DNA of 64,000 nucleotides from Emydura subglobosa (Eukaryota; Chordata; Testudines; Chelidae), in contig ML679962.1 of NCBI GenBank assembly GCA_007922225.1, positions 39,533,039 through 39,597,038 of the forward strand. The letters run 5' to 3'. This document shows, piece by piece, positions 33,885 through 46,109 of the stretch. Numbering within the stretch: the stretch's first letter is position 1; every line of letters begins with the position of its first letter. Both the position numbers and the translations under genes were made by a program. The notes under the pieces were generated by a model. The model saw nothing but the letters and a program-made list of their open reading frames with translations. It was not told the origin of the DNA and did not search any database.

Positions 33885-34560
33885 GTTGATCCCCTCAGAG
33901 AATTCTAATAGATTGGCATACCGTGATTTCTCTTTACAAATGCCATGTAATGTCATCCCCAGCAAATTGTGTTCATCAGTGTGTCTAATGATTCTGTTCT
34001 TTACTATAGTTTCAACCCATTTATCCGGTGCTGAAATTAAGTTTACCAGCCTGTAGTTACCAGGATCATCTCTGGAGCCTTTTAAAAAATTGGTGTCACA
34101 TTACCTATCTGCCAGTCATCTGTTGCAGAAGCTGATTTAAGTGATAGGTTTCATACCGCAGTTAGTAGTTCTGCAATTCCATATCTGAGTTCCTTCAGAG
34201 CTCTTGAGTGAATATCATCTGGTTCTGGTGACTTATTACTGTTAAATTTATTAATTTGTTCTAAAGAAAGTCTCCTCTATTAACACCTCAATCTGGGACA
34301 GTTCCTCAAGGTTGTCGCTTAAAAAGAATGGCTCAGGAGTGGGAATCTCCCTCACATCCTCTGCAGTGAAGCCTGATGCAGAGAATCCACTTTAACCTCT
34401 CTACAATGGTCTTGTCTTCCATGAGTGCTCCTTTAGCACCTCGATTCTCCAGCGACTCCACTGATTATTTGCTTCTGGTGTACTTAGAAAAACAAACAGC
34501 AAAAAAGATGTTCTTTTACTAGTTGCTCTTAAAATTCTTTTTTGCCCTGGATAATTATAC
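33885..34560 (-). mobile_element. CR1 ORF2 fragment, antisense
   Basis: The complement of CR1 reverse transcriptase coding sequence: plus-strand landmarks TTACCAGCCTGTAGTTACCA, CTGCAATTCCATATCTGAGT, TCCTTCAGAGCTCTTGAGTG and TCTGGTTCTGGTGACTTATT. It shares family with 1-430 but belongs to a different CR1 subfamily. Stops are frequent on the coding strand. Confidence 0.6.
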
Positions 34561-34651
34561 TTTGACACGTGACTTGCCAGAGTTTATTTGTCCTTTCTGT
34601 TTTCCTCAGTTTCCCATCACTCCTTCCCCAGCAAGAAGTGATGGGAAACTG

Positions 34652-35530
34652 CACTACCACCACAAACCACTCACCTGTGAAGTCCCATGTGGGTCCGTTT
34701 TCTCTGGTCTTTTTCAACATTGACATGGAGCCATTAGGTGAACTGGTTGGAATATTTGGACTCAGGTGCCAGCAGCATGCAGGTGGCTCTCAGCTCTAGC
34801 CATCCTTCATCTCATATGATCACACCAGTACCACCAAGATGGCCCAGGCCCTTGGCCGCAGAACAGCTGACTGAAACGGAACCCGAGCAAGACAGAAGTG
34901 GTGCCGGTGGGCGAAGGACAGTAGTTTGAGGCGTTTGCAGCCATGGTGGCATCTCCTTCAATTGAAGTTTCATCTCCACAACTGGTCGGTTAAGTTGTAG
35001 TTTACGAGACTCTGGAGTTCCTTGCTGACACTGAGCTCTCACACAGCAGTGTCTGCAAGCAACGCTCTCTGCCGTGTCCAGTGGGCCAGGAGACTCCATC
35101 CACCCTGGTGAACAATGCCCTGGCTTCTGTTAGGTGCACTTGGGTACCTTGTCTGGGCTGCAGCAATGCAATATAGCTCAGACAGAACCCCAGAGCACGA
35201 TTCCGGCTAGGTGGGTACATCACACTTGTCCTCTGCTCTCTACCCTAGCTTCCCACAGAGCAGGGAGTTGAGTTGAAGGGCTCAGCCCTTGTCTTCAAAG
35301 TGCTCTATGGCCTGGGCCTAGGCTACCTAAGAGAGTCAGAAGTTCCAGGATGAGGCTGTGGCTGAGAACGCTGCCCCTCTGGCCCGGTGGATCTCTCCAC
35401 GGTAAGGGTAAAGCTTGTCTGTGGGAGACAGAACTTCTCTGGGGATGGTTTCAGATTGTGGAATGAAGTTCCCCAAGCACTGACCATTCCAAACCTTTAC
35501 AGCTCCTGCTCCAAGTGACTTGAGCACTTC
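34652..35530 (+). mobile_element. L2-like LINE reverse transcriptase, right part
   Basis: A frame near 34690-34800 gives SLVFFNIDMEPLGELVGIFG, then LRCQQHAGGSQL, the place of the catalytic YADD box, which here reads HAGG and is dead. The C-terminal end (35280-35520) reads FKVLYGLGLGYLRE, then VRVKLVCGRQNFSGDGFRLW and NEVPQAL, as in L2/Rex1-type ORF2. With the left part at 33030-33412 this makes one LINE split by about 1.24 kb of CR1 material. Confidence 0.58.
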
Positions 35531-35669
35531 TCCAGCCTGCCTTGTGTTACATGGACTTGTATACAGACCCCAAAAGAAAGCACTACTGCACACCCGGTGT
35601 GTGAGAGAGAACGAACCACATGTGACAGGCACGTGCCTTTGACGAGCCACAAGAATGATTTGAGGGCTG

Positions 35670-36105
35670 CAGAAAATGTCTGACCATGAGAGACTTAACG
35701 AGGGCAGTCCAAAAGGAGATCAAGAGGTGACTTACACGCTGTGATCGAGCGCCTTCACAGGGACAAAGTACCAGCTGCTAACTGGCTCTGTAAACAAATG
35801 AAGAAGGACGTAGCAAGAACTGATAGTTGGATGCTGAAGCCGGACAAATTCAGATTAGAAACAGGACACACGTGTTGAACTGTGAGGGTGATTAGCCACT
35901 GGAACCAACTGCCAAGAGACAGGATGGATTCTGCATTTCTTGGTGTATTCCGATCCAGACCAGAAGCCTTTCTGGAAGTTCTGATTTAGCCAGACTCAAG
36001 TTATTGGCCTCAATGCAGGGAGGAGTGGGGGAAATTCTCTGGTCTGTGACATGCAGGAGGTCAGACTAGGGTGGCCCCTGCTGGCCTTTAAAAATCTCTG
36101 ACTCT
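35670..36105 (+). mobile_element. CR1 3' end
   Basis: A sense CR1 3' region: GATAGTTGGATGCTGAAGCC, CCACTGGAACCAACTGCCAA, then GCAGGAGGTCAGACTAGGGT, GGCCCCTGCTGGCCTTTAAA and a CTCTGACTCTT end. The frame is broken and the element is 5'-truncated. Confidence 0.52.
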
Positions 36106-38448
36106 TAATATGCTGCTGCTTCAGCATATTAGGGCAGCTTCAGTCACTTTGCAGACTGGGAATGCTCTTTAGAGGGAGAGGACATAGGGGGGCCAGGCTG
36201 ATGTTCTCCCTGGTTAGCAAATGTGCACGTTCATGTGGGTGTCTGCCCTGGACCGGGAGGCCTGGATCTCTCTGACAGGAGCAGCAGCTTCCCATTTGCT
36301 CCCAGATACCTGGCACTTTGTTCTGGAGCAGGCCTCTTCCGCTGCCTTTCCCATGGCAGGGTATTTGAAGAAGCAAGCTGTGGTGGCGTGCTCCCTGGAC
36401 AAGCCAGGCTGGTGCTGAAGGGACAGCTCCCACCTGAGCTGACATCCTGTTGGCTGTGCAGACACCGCAGGCTCAGAGAGAGCCAGGCCAGTCACTCAGG
36501 AATGGTTAGCCCTTCACTGAGCTCCTGGCTGGTTTGGGGCTCTGGGGAAGAATAAATTGGTTACCAACCTCAGCCTATCTGGAATGAGTGGCAGCATCTA
36601 TGGGAGAGAGGGGCTGGTGTCCTGCAGCTTGGAGACGCTTCCCAGGGAGCCGCATGATGAAGGGGCTGGGGAAAGCTGTTCAGTCACCCCGATTAATTTG
36701 ATGCTAATAAGAAGCCAATGGGCAAGTAATTTCAAACCACCAGGGGAGCACCTCTACGTGACATGTACCTAACCTGTGGAACTCCTTGCTGCTGGGGCCC
36801 TTGGATCCGGTGCTGCAGCAGCGTTTAAAGGACAGGTTCATTCATGGCCATTAATGTTTTCAGGTAAGTGCTGTGATGGGGTTAAGCAAGTGTCTGCTCC
36901 AGATGTCCTTCCTGTGCAAGGGGCTATCAGGGGAGGGGTTGCTTCTTGGCAGAGCCGTTTGGTCTGAGATGGGTTTTGCAGACACAGGGCAGACTGAGAA
37001 GCAGTCTGAGGTATCAGCCCCGGGTCTGAGTGCTAGTGAGCCAGGACCATTTCCTGCAGGAGTGAAGGCAACAGGCATTCTTCCAGCCCCAGCTGGGGAG
37101 GAACCTGAGCTACCCAGGCAGCAGGAGTGGCCGGGAACGCTGGGCACAACTCCTGTGGCAGCAACGCCTGGCTTTCCTTATCCTCCAGTGTTTTTAGTGC
37201 CTCCCCAGGTGTTTGGAGATCAAAGAGGCATTTAACAGCCGTGTCGGAGTGCTCTGCCTCAGAAGCTGCCTCCCACCAGCAGAGCCAGTTGGCTGGATTA
37301 GTGGCTGATGGATGAATGTCCATGCAGAGCAGCTGTTCATCTCCAGAGATTCGCTTGCAGTTTGGATGGTGATTCTCATTAGCCCCTGCCCCGCTGAGAG
37401 TCATTTACAGGCAGCGAGGCGAGGGAGGGGCTGCTGCCTCTTCACGCCGGAGTCAGAGCAGGCAGGAAGCTGCCAAATGTGAGATAATCCCAAATGTGGC
37501 ATTAAATAGTCTCTTTCCAAAGTCCAGTCAGGCGTTCCCAGTCCCGGCCTGGAGACAGACTCCTCTGCAGTGTAGCTGGTGCCCTGCCGGGGGCAGTGGT
37601 GGGGTTTGCTCTTGGCACCACCCACCTCTCACCGTGGGGCCGTGGCAGCTGCGAGGTGTGTGCCAGTGCCTGCATCGGCATCGGAGGGAGACAAGGACAG
37701 GTCTAGATGCTGTCAGGAAGTGTTGCACAGTTTGCGGTTCATCTGTGCTGTAACCCGGACTAAGGAGCACAAGCATCGCTTGCTCTGAAGTGACCTGATG
37801 GGCAGAGTAGGGAGCAGTCTGACACAGAGGCTCCTTAGCAAAGGGTCCTCTGTTCTTTGCAAACCACTCTCACCTCAGACCTGACATATTCAGTGCACCA
37901 AACCTGTCTTGCAGGATATTTATCTGTCAGAATAACATGGAGAGCATCTGCAGAAAGCTGGTAACTTGTCATGATCTTTGCCAGATGTATACGTGGATAT
38001 TATTTAAGGAATGCTGTGTTCACACTGAAAGTGTGCTTGATGGACTGAGAGTAGAAGTTAGTCGCCTGAAGACAATATGCCTGATGGCCCGTTCAAGCGG
38101 GAGGGCGTTACCACCCCACCCTGGCTAGCCATTGATGCAATGCGTGCTCCGTTCTCCATCCCAAGACTATCATTGGAGGACCATCAGAGATAACCACAAG
38201 CAGTCCAAACAGCTTGGAGATAAAAAGGAACATGACAATAGAGAGGTTTGCCCTGTCTCAGAATAGAGACAAAAGACTGTTTCAGGATAACAGAGTGGGG
38301 AGAGGCACTCTACTCCGTATGCATTCACTGACGAACATCTTGTGGAGTGAGGGATGTTTTTCATGAAAGTTTGGGTCCTGGTTCCTGTGGAAAGCTAGCC
38401 ACCTCTGCTGCAACAGACCGAACTTGGGGAAGAACCCAACTGTGTCTC
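36106..38448. other. No recognised gene
   Basis: Apart from a possible short CR1 scrap at 36765-36850 (CTAACCTGTGGAACTCCTTG, GACAGGTTCATTCATGGCC), I see nothing I can name here. Confidence 0.35.
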
Positions 38449-39420
38449 AGAATTATAGATTTGGAGGGCTAGAAGGGACTTTGAGAAGTCACCTACCAGT
38501 CCAGCCCCTGCTCTGATCCAGGGCCACGTAAACCTAGAGCATGCCTGACAGCTATTTGTCTAACCTGTCCTTCAAAACCTCCAGTGACGAAGATTCCACC
38601 ATCTCCCTTGGAAGCCCGTTCCAGAGTTTATCCACCCTTAGAGTTAGAAAGAGTTTACTAATATTTAACTGAAATCTCTCTTGCTGCAGGTTAAGCCCAT
38701 TACCTCTTGTTCACCAGGTTCACTGAAGACAGGTCAATTGATCACCATTTTCTTTATGAGAGCTGTTAAAATATTTGAGGACTGTCTCAAGTTGTCTTTT
38801 CTCAGGACTAACCATGCCCAGTTTTATTAACCTTTCCTCACAGGTCAGGTTTTCTAAACCTTTCATTATTTTGTGACTCTCCTCTGGACTCTTTCCGTTT
38901 TATCCACATGTTTCTTAAAATGTGGTGCCCAGAATTGGACACAGTACTGCAGCTGAGGCCTCACCAGTGCTGAGTAGAGCAGGACAGTCGCCTCCCTGGT
39001 CTTACATACAACACTCCTGTTCGTGTACTCCAGACGATATTAGCGTTTCTGGCAGCTGCGTTATATTGTAGACTGGTATTCAGGTGTGATCCACTATGAG
39101 CCCAGATCCTTTTCAACAGCGCTGCTATCTAGCCAGTGTTAGTCCCAATTTTACATTTCCATTTACATTTGAGTTTCCCTCCCAAAGTGAAGTACTTTGC
39201 ACTTGTCTTTGTTGAATTTCACTGGTTGAATTCAGACCAGTTCTCTCATTTGTCATGGTGAGTTTGTTCTTATGCTGTCCTCCAAAGCATGCTGTCCACT
39301 CCATTAACAAAGTCATTAATGAAAATACTGAATAGTGCCGGACCCAGGACTGACCCCTGCAGGGCCCCACTAGCTGTGTTCTCCGGTTTTGACAGTGGAT
39401 CATTGCTCACTACTCTGTTT
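38449..39420 (-). mobile_element. CR1 LINE 3' kilobase, antisense
   Basis: A long, nearly gap-free antisense CR1. It begins with TATAGATTTGGAGGGCTAGA and AGGGACTTTGAGAAGTCACC (complement of the CR1 end). It runs through GGTTAAGCCCATTACCTCTTG (first 20 bases cited from 38691), CTCCTCTGGACTCTTTCCG, ATGTGGTGCCCAGAATTGGA and CACAGTACTGCAGCTGAGGC to GGACCCAGGACTGACCCCTG. This is the most recognisable CR1 copy in the window. It encodes the ORF2 C-terminus on the minus strand, with stops. Confidence 0.75.
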
Positions 39421-39439
39421 GAGTAGTTATTAGCTAGGA

Positions 39440-39770
39440 ATGCTAACTATTAATGTGTGTAGGCCCTAGTTTGTGTGTTATGATTTTGGTTTGTACTGAA
39501 ACCATTGGTTTCTACCACTCGTTCTGCTTTTCAGTTGAATCTCTATTCTTAAATAAACTTCTTGTTTTATTACAAGTGCTGTGCGCTCTGGCGTGCGGAT
39601 TGAAGGTGGGACTGGCAACCTGGGGCACACGGCTCCTTCTGAGGCCGAGGATCTGGGATTTTTGTGAGTAGCCAGCATCGGGCTGGCTATCTCAGGGTCC
39701 TGGCAACTGCAATGCACTGTTGTTCACTTGCAGGCCAAGACACGGCTGGCTTACCTTTCCTAACTGTAAG
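39440..39770 (+). mobile_element. Possible LTR fragment
   Basis: A TGTGTAGGCCC-like start and, further on, CTTAAATAAACTTCTTGTTTT with an AATAAA signal followed by CAAGTGCTGTGCGCTCTG resemble the R-U5 part of a retroelement LTR. No internal region, primer site or second LTR is seen, so this stays tentative. Confidence 0.25.
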
Positions 39771-41100
39771 TGGCTGGAAAGCTGATGGTGTCCGGGTGGG
39801 CAAAGCTCCCTTTCACTAAAGGCAGGGGGTTAACAAGGCGACTGTCCATCCTGGGCACCCAGGGACCCATCCCATGCAGTGAAGAGGGGACTTGGTGCCA
39901 TCTAGGATGAGTTTTCCATCACTCGCATACCAGGGACTCCATTTTAAAAGAGAGGGTCTCAAGGAGCCGCCTCTCTATCGTCAGCCCAGCGCCCACCTCC
40001 TCTCCCGCCTGCCCTCTGTCTGCACAGTAGTGGAGTGCCCCCTGGCAGCCTGCTCCTTTCCCATTGTTGGTCTCTGAGCTCCTCCGTTGTGCTGCAGTTG
40101 CTCCCACAGGACAGGAATGCTAGGAAAGTGCATCTGTGTGTTTAGGTCTTTTCATGCTCTGTAGGAGCTGGAAATGCGGAGCAAGGCATGTGACCCGCCA
40201 GCTTGTGTGGCCCAGTTTGGGATCCTCTTGGCTAGGAAGCTGGCTAAGATTCAGGCAGTGGCAGGAGACCCAGCAGTGGAGTAGGACATCGAAAGCCATT
40301 GGAGTGCCTGAGGAGCTAGGCAGGGAGAGTCTTGTTAGTCACTCCATATGAGCATCCTTTGTTTACCTTCCCTGTAAATGCGCCTCTGCTGCCTTCAGTG
40401 GGTCCGCAACGGGGCTCCATGGCAGTGTAAATCCGGAGTGGCTCCTCACTGATGAAGGCTGCACCTGACTTCTTTTAATGGGCCCTCTGTAAGGAGTGCT
40501 GGCACATCTGAGAGCCTTGGCTAACGTGCTCCTGCCGCTGCAGAATCCGGGAGTTCCTCGAAATCCCTTCGCTCAGATTTTGTCTTTTCTTTTTCAGTCT
40601 TTTTGGGGAAATGGCAGAAGATGCAGGCAGAGGCTGTTAGTTTTTGATTAATGAGACAGCCAAAATTATTAACGACTTTGAGCTGCTTTCGTTAGTTGTC
40701 AGACGAGTGTGCAACAGGGTGGTGGGCGTGCCTGTGATGTCTGTCCCTCTGGCTCCTCACTGTGTCCGAATCATCACAAGGCTGGCCTCATTCCCTGCGG
40801 GCAACCTGACTTCGTATCCAAAGAGTGGCCATCTTTTCTACTGGTTGCCTTGCTTCCATTTCCCAGGGGTGTAAGGATGTGGCAGCCATCTTGACTGAGG
40901 GCGGCATTTGGCTTCACTCCTATTGGGACTAATGGAGAACCGTGGACATTTTTAACCAAAGCAGTCTCATTTCCATATGTGATGGGTACATGCGGGATAA
41001 TTTCATTGAGGTAAGTTGTATAATACTAAGGCCCAGCAGGTTAATGTCCCTCCAAGATTTCTGCTTGTATTGTCAGTCTCTGTTTTAAACACTTTAACAA
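39771..41100. other. No recognised feature
   Basis: No gene or repeat that I can name. An AT-rich stretch at 40640-40680 (GATTAATGAGACAGCC, then AAATTATTAACGAC) stands out from its surroundings but has no clear function. Confidence 0.3.
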
Positions 41101-41239
41101 ACCCCCAAGGAAATGGGAACATAAAAACCCTTTGAGGAGAGCAGTGTAGGCTGCTACGAGACAGTGGCAAACCACGGAGACCAGGGAATGCAGCAGGGCG
41201 TCGAGCTCATTGTGTAGTGAGGCGTGCATTCCTGTTTTC

Positions 41240-42522
41240 CTGACGGTTTGTGGACCTGGCTCTGCATTCAGGCTGTAAACACTAAACACTCTGCTGAGAT
41301 GGAATTCAGGTTGAGAACACGTACAAGGAGAGCGGGCTTTTGGTTGTTCAACCGCTGGGAGTCGTTCATGGACAGAGGACTGTTCTCATGGGATGGACTC
41401 CACCTGAGCAGGGAGGGAAATAGACGTCTGGATGGGTGGTTGGCACAACGGATTACAAGTGTTTTAAACTAGGGGAGACGGTTGGGAGATGCTCATGTAA
41501 TCTCCACGTCTGATTCTCATGTTGAGTGGGAGGTAAATCAAGAGCGAGAGAATACAGCAAAGGAGAAAGGCAGGGCAGTGTCTAGGAGAATGGACGTTAA
41601 GAGGAAAGATAGCGCCAATGACGCTAGCAGTGGGGTAGGTGATACGGGCAGGGAAATGATTGCTCCTAAATGAGGTGAGGAATTTGGGCCAAGCTAAAGC
41701 AGAAACAACTAAGATGTTTGCACACCAATGCAAGGAACCTGGGTAACAAGGATGATCCCAGGAATGGAGAGGAGACTCAAAGAGCTTGGCTTGTTTAGCC
41801 TAACCAAAGGCTGAGGAGAGACAGGATTGCTCTCTGTAAGTACATCAAAGGGATAAATACCAGGGAGGGAGGTGAGTTTTTTATGTTAAGCACCAATGTT
41901 GACATAAGAACAAAGGGATGTAAACTGGCTGTCAAGTTTATGCTTGAAATTAGACAAATGTCTGTTACCATCAGAACAGTGACCTTCTGGAACAGCCTTC
42001 CAAGGGGAGCAGTGGGGGCAAAAACCCAACTGGCTTCAAGTGTTAGGTTGCTGAGCTTATGCAGTGGATGGTCTGATGAGATTGCCTACAATGGCGCGTA
42101 GCTGACCTGTGACTGCGGGTAGCAGATATCCCCAACAGCTGGAGATGGGACACTAGATAGGGAGGGCTCTGAGTTATTACAGATAATTCCTTCCCATGTG
42201 ATTGCCTGGTGGGTCTTACCCACATGCTCCAGGTCTAACTGATTGCCATATTTGGGGTCAGGAAGGAATTCCCCCCACCTTCCACCCCTCCCTTGGCTCA
42301 GATTGGCAGAGAGCCTGGGGGTTTTCACTGTCTTCTGCAGCATGGGGCATGGGTCACTTACAGGTTTAAACTAGAGTAAATGGTGAATTCTCTGTAACTT
42401 GAGGTCTTTAAACAATGATTTGAGGATGTCAGTAATACAGCCAGAGGCTACAGGCCTATTACAGGAGTGGGTGGGCAAGGTTCTGTGGTCTGCAATCATG
42501 ATGATCACTTCTGAGTCTAATC
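41240..42522 (+). mobile_element. CR1 LINE with ORF1 end, large internal deletion and 3' end
   Basis: The frame ending at 41472 gives GFWLFNRWESFMDRGLFSWD followed by GLHLSREGNRRLDGWLA and a final TSVLN, the end of the ORF1 SGNH-like domain with the D-G-L-H catalytic block intact. The ORF1-ORF2 junction text (AACTAAGATGTTTGCACACC, AATGCAAGGAACCTGGGTAA) follows. At about 41745-41755 it jumps to the distal ORF2 3' part (CTCAAAGAGCTTGGCTTGTT). The 3' end is typical (GGGGTCAGGAAGGAATTCCC, GGCATGGGTCACTTACAGG, ACAGGAGTGGGTGGGCAAGG). About 2 kb of ORF2, including the endonuclease and most of the RT, is missing. Confidence 0.66.
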
Positions 42523-43085
42523 GTCCCAAATCAAATGTGACAAGCCCAGGAAATCCAGACTGACGGTTACATTTAAAAGAAATCCAAACATGTTGAGATA
42601 CGGGAATGCACAGTTAGTGTGCTCAAGCAACCTTAACACTGCCCTGTAGAGACATGATGAATATGTCTTTAAAAATCAGTTTAATCTAATCTGGGACCAC
42701 AAACCCCAAAATGCCTTAATCCTAATTGCATTGTTATTGCATGGTGTCCGTACAAGACAGAATTAGGATTGTTTGGCCGCCTTGAATGTTCATTTCCACA
42801 TCTGAATATGTTTGGATGTCTTTTAAATTGAACCCTTGCTCTGAATTTCCTGGGTTTGTAGTGTTTGGTTTTAGGAAAATTACAACATCCCCATAGTGTA
42901 TTTTTACCCTTAAATTCCTGATATGTGCTCTCAACTTTAACTTCATTGTAACATGGTTCTTTTGTCTCAGAATTTCCTTGTTTGGTTGGTTTTTTTAATT
43001 ATTTGTGTCACATATGAGTGTGCAGCAGGAAACCCAAATGAGATGCTACACTGTGATGTTTCTAATGAATTAAAGAGCTGTAGTT
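42523..43085. repeat. Old hairpin-bearing dispersed repeat, copy 1
   Basis: Two arms, 42538-42608 and 42788-42860, are inverted repeats of one another at roughly 80 percent identity by eye (left GCCCAGGAAATCCAG, TTTAAAAGAAATCCAAACAT; right ATGTTTGGATGTCTTTTAAA, AATTTCCTGGGTTTG). The same layout recurs at 59105-59475 (see there). The right part has TTTGTCTCAGAATTTCCTTG and GATGTTTCTAATGAATTAAAG-like blocks also shared with copy 2. No protein is coded. It may be a non-autonomous DNA transposon or one of the ancient conserved vertebrate hairpin repeats. Confidence 0.55.
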
Positions 43086-44767
43086 GCAAATTTACTTTGG
43101 TTTTGCTTTAAATTTTAACATCTCAGGGCAGATTCCTTGGTACCGCAGCAGCAAGCAGCAGGTAGAATGCCCTGGCCAGTTATGCTGCATTTACTGGTTT
43201 CACTGGTCTGGGGTGCTCGGGCGATGCAAAGTGCACTGGTAAATCTGGCCGTTCCTTTGCAGTTGGGTCGCTGGTTTAGAGAGGCAGTGTTAGTCAGACT
43301 ACATGAGGAGTGTGTGGGGAGCCAGTCCTCGAGTCAGACGTCTCTATGCTGGCAGTGCTGCCTCAGTGTGCGGTGGAGCTGAGGTTGTGGTGCCGGGGAT
43401 TGCTTTTGGTGCAGTCATTCCCAAGCCAGCAGGTGACTACGAAACCTTTCAAGAGAACTGCCATTTGGACCCACTAATCCATCAGTGAGAACTCTTGACA
43501 TGGGTTGAGTCTCTCTCAGACCATTGAGTCCGTACAACCAATGGGACTGTTGCATGAAAATTAGCTATAGAGGAAGGGAGGTGGGCGGCTATTACCTCTG
43601 AATTCACAATAGTTCCAGTGGGAGTTACCTGAGTTACGAATCCTGGCTGTAGTCTATATTGACATAACTAGATACAACAATCATTAACAACGTGGCTTAA
43701 ATGCACCTGTTTTACTGAAACACAACCTATGCACAAGACTTCCACTCATTGTAACTATATGGGAAGTTGGGCGTGTCTGTGTAACTCTGCCCTGCACTGA
43801 CACCATACAGAACACTGCAAATGAAGGTGTGTTAGTGTTTGCGGTCCCAAATTAGAATAAATTGTAGATATTTTGCATCTTCCCTGCCCCCAAGAGTGTC
43901 ACTGCAGGACAGAGTTAAGGTTTTCTGCTGAAGGAGAATGGCTGGGGGGGAAGGAGTGTACCATTAAACCTTCATAACACAGATGTAGCCCAGGTACCAG
44001 ATTTTGGAACGTTTCACTATAGCGGACGTGAGGGTCTGTGGCTGGGCAGAGTTCAGTTTGTTTGGGTGCCCCAAATCTGCATTTGCAGCCTTTCATGTGT
44101 TTCGATTGCTGTTAGATGAACTGTGCATTTCCTACATTTATAAAACCTGGTTTTGAGATAACAGCAACTTCCCTGTAATGGATTTTGCTTCCATTTCTGA
44201 GACATACTCAGCTGTAACTCCATCTGAACATGGCTTTTGCCTGGGAATCGGTGTGTGTGTGTTGCTCTCTGTTGGGGGTGGGCGGCGGGGGCTCTGTGGT
44301 GCACTGACTGCAGAGGAGGCAGGAGTGCTGGATGTGGGCGTGGAGCAAGGAAGGTGCAGAGCACAAGTAGTACTGCAAATGCAATGCCGAACCCAGCCTT
44401 GCCGCTGGTGCAGTGGGAGGCTGAAGGTGCTGATTTGTCCTCGACAGCAGATCCCTCCTTTGCTGCTGTCCTGGCACTGGGACTTTTAAACTCTGGTCCG
44501 AGGAGCATGGTGCTGGCAGCTGGTGGAGCTGGTGTCCCCCCGCACATTGTTCTTGCCTCTGGTGGGTGGGAAGGGAGGATGAGGAAGTCCAGCTGCCTTT
44601 TCTCTCATTACTGCTTCTCCCCTCCCATTGGGTATCTGGGTCCTGGGTTATTACTTCTTGCTCACGTTGCCCCTTTGGATCATGTCTCTGGCCTCTCTAT
44701 TGTCTGCAATGTCTCAGATTCCCAGAGGTGACTGGCTAACAGCCATGGCGGGTGGCTGCAGTAACAA
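43086..44767. other. No recognised feature
   Basis: Nothing that I can name. Short frames only. Confidence 0.35.
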
Positions 44768-46109
44768 GGTTTCTTCGTCGAGTGACGGTCCCTATATTTG
44801 TTCTATAGGTGGGTGCGCCATGTGCCTGAGTCCAGAGTGTTTCTTAGCAGTGTCCGTTGACCCGCACGTCCTCGCGTGCTCGCAGCCGAGGGTGTCAGAG
44901 GTTGTGTGGATCGATCCTCTCCAGTTCCCTCTGAGTGCCGCATGGCCGGAGTCGGAACCTCTGTTCCTTTGTGCTTAGTGTGCCTAGGAAAGTGACTTTG
45001 TCTGTTCTTCTAGGTCATCGTAGAGTAGATAGCTTCTCCCTGTTTGGGGACTGTTCCCTCCCGCCTCCGGGGATGATGCCCCATGTTCCAGGGTTTGAAA
45101 CGGGTCTCCCCTGCCTGTGCTCATTCTCCAGGGGCAGCGAGCCCCAGAGTTGTCTTTGCTGCCTCGGTGAGGGTCACATCGTGGCTCCATCTGCAGGTCC
45201 TTGGGAGCTCTGCCTGAAATGAGTAAATTTCTGTGGAGGAAGCAATGAGACCGCATGCCCACTCGGTGATCAGGGATCGTTGGACTGTCTGGAATAGTGG
45301 CCATTACCAGTGGTGAGTGCCCCTCCAAGAACTTGGTGCCCTGGATCCAGCGTTACCAACTGTGAAGGGTAAACCTGGACGTGAGGGCAAGAAGCACTCT
45401 CACGGGCTCTGCTCCTCTGTGTAGCATTTTCTCCCCGAGCTAGGTCAAGTGAGATGGTGCACGTGGAAACGGACGCACCAGAGCCCGAGCTTCCCTGGAC
45501 GGAGGGTAAAGTTCGGTGCAAACAAGACCCAGTGGTGCTGACGGTCACTTCGGTGCCAGTGCGTCCAGAGCACTCACCAGCGTGCGCACCGTCCACCCTG
45601 CCGTCACCTCAGATAAGTCAACCCTGCAGATGCCAGCAGGGCCCTCTGGCATTGCCACAAGCACTCCATGGACTCCCAGCTGTTTGGAGCCTTTCATTTC
45701 AGCAGAGGAGCTGCCCTCTCTGATCCTCTCTGGACCCCTGCTGACCCGAGAAGTTCTCACTCTGGTAAACAAACTGCTTCTGCTGCTGCCGGGCAGCACC
45801 GGTTCCCCCCGCTGCCAGAACCCTCCTCCTCCCCACTGTCACGCCACAATCTGGACTCACATCCCTGACCACCTTATCCAGCAGTGTATGATCCAGCAGC
45901 AGGGGTCTGGTACCAGTACCCATGGGGCTACCACACCCACAGGACCCTTCCCCCTGCCAATATTGGATGCCCTGGGCTCCCAAGCATCCTATCGCTCCTC
46001 CACTGGTGCCGCTGGCTCCGCTGCTCCCCAGGGTTGCTTCCTCTTTGCCGGCCGAGGCACTCACTCCTTACTCCCTGCTGTGCTGGATGACCGCCAGCAA
46101 TATCAGGAC

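Noticed and set aside
39440..39770. A full endogenous retroviral provirus
   Set aside because: Only a possible LTR-like fragment with a polyadenylation signal is visible. No gag, pol or env relics lie nearby.
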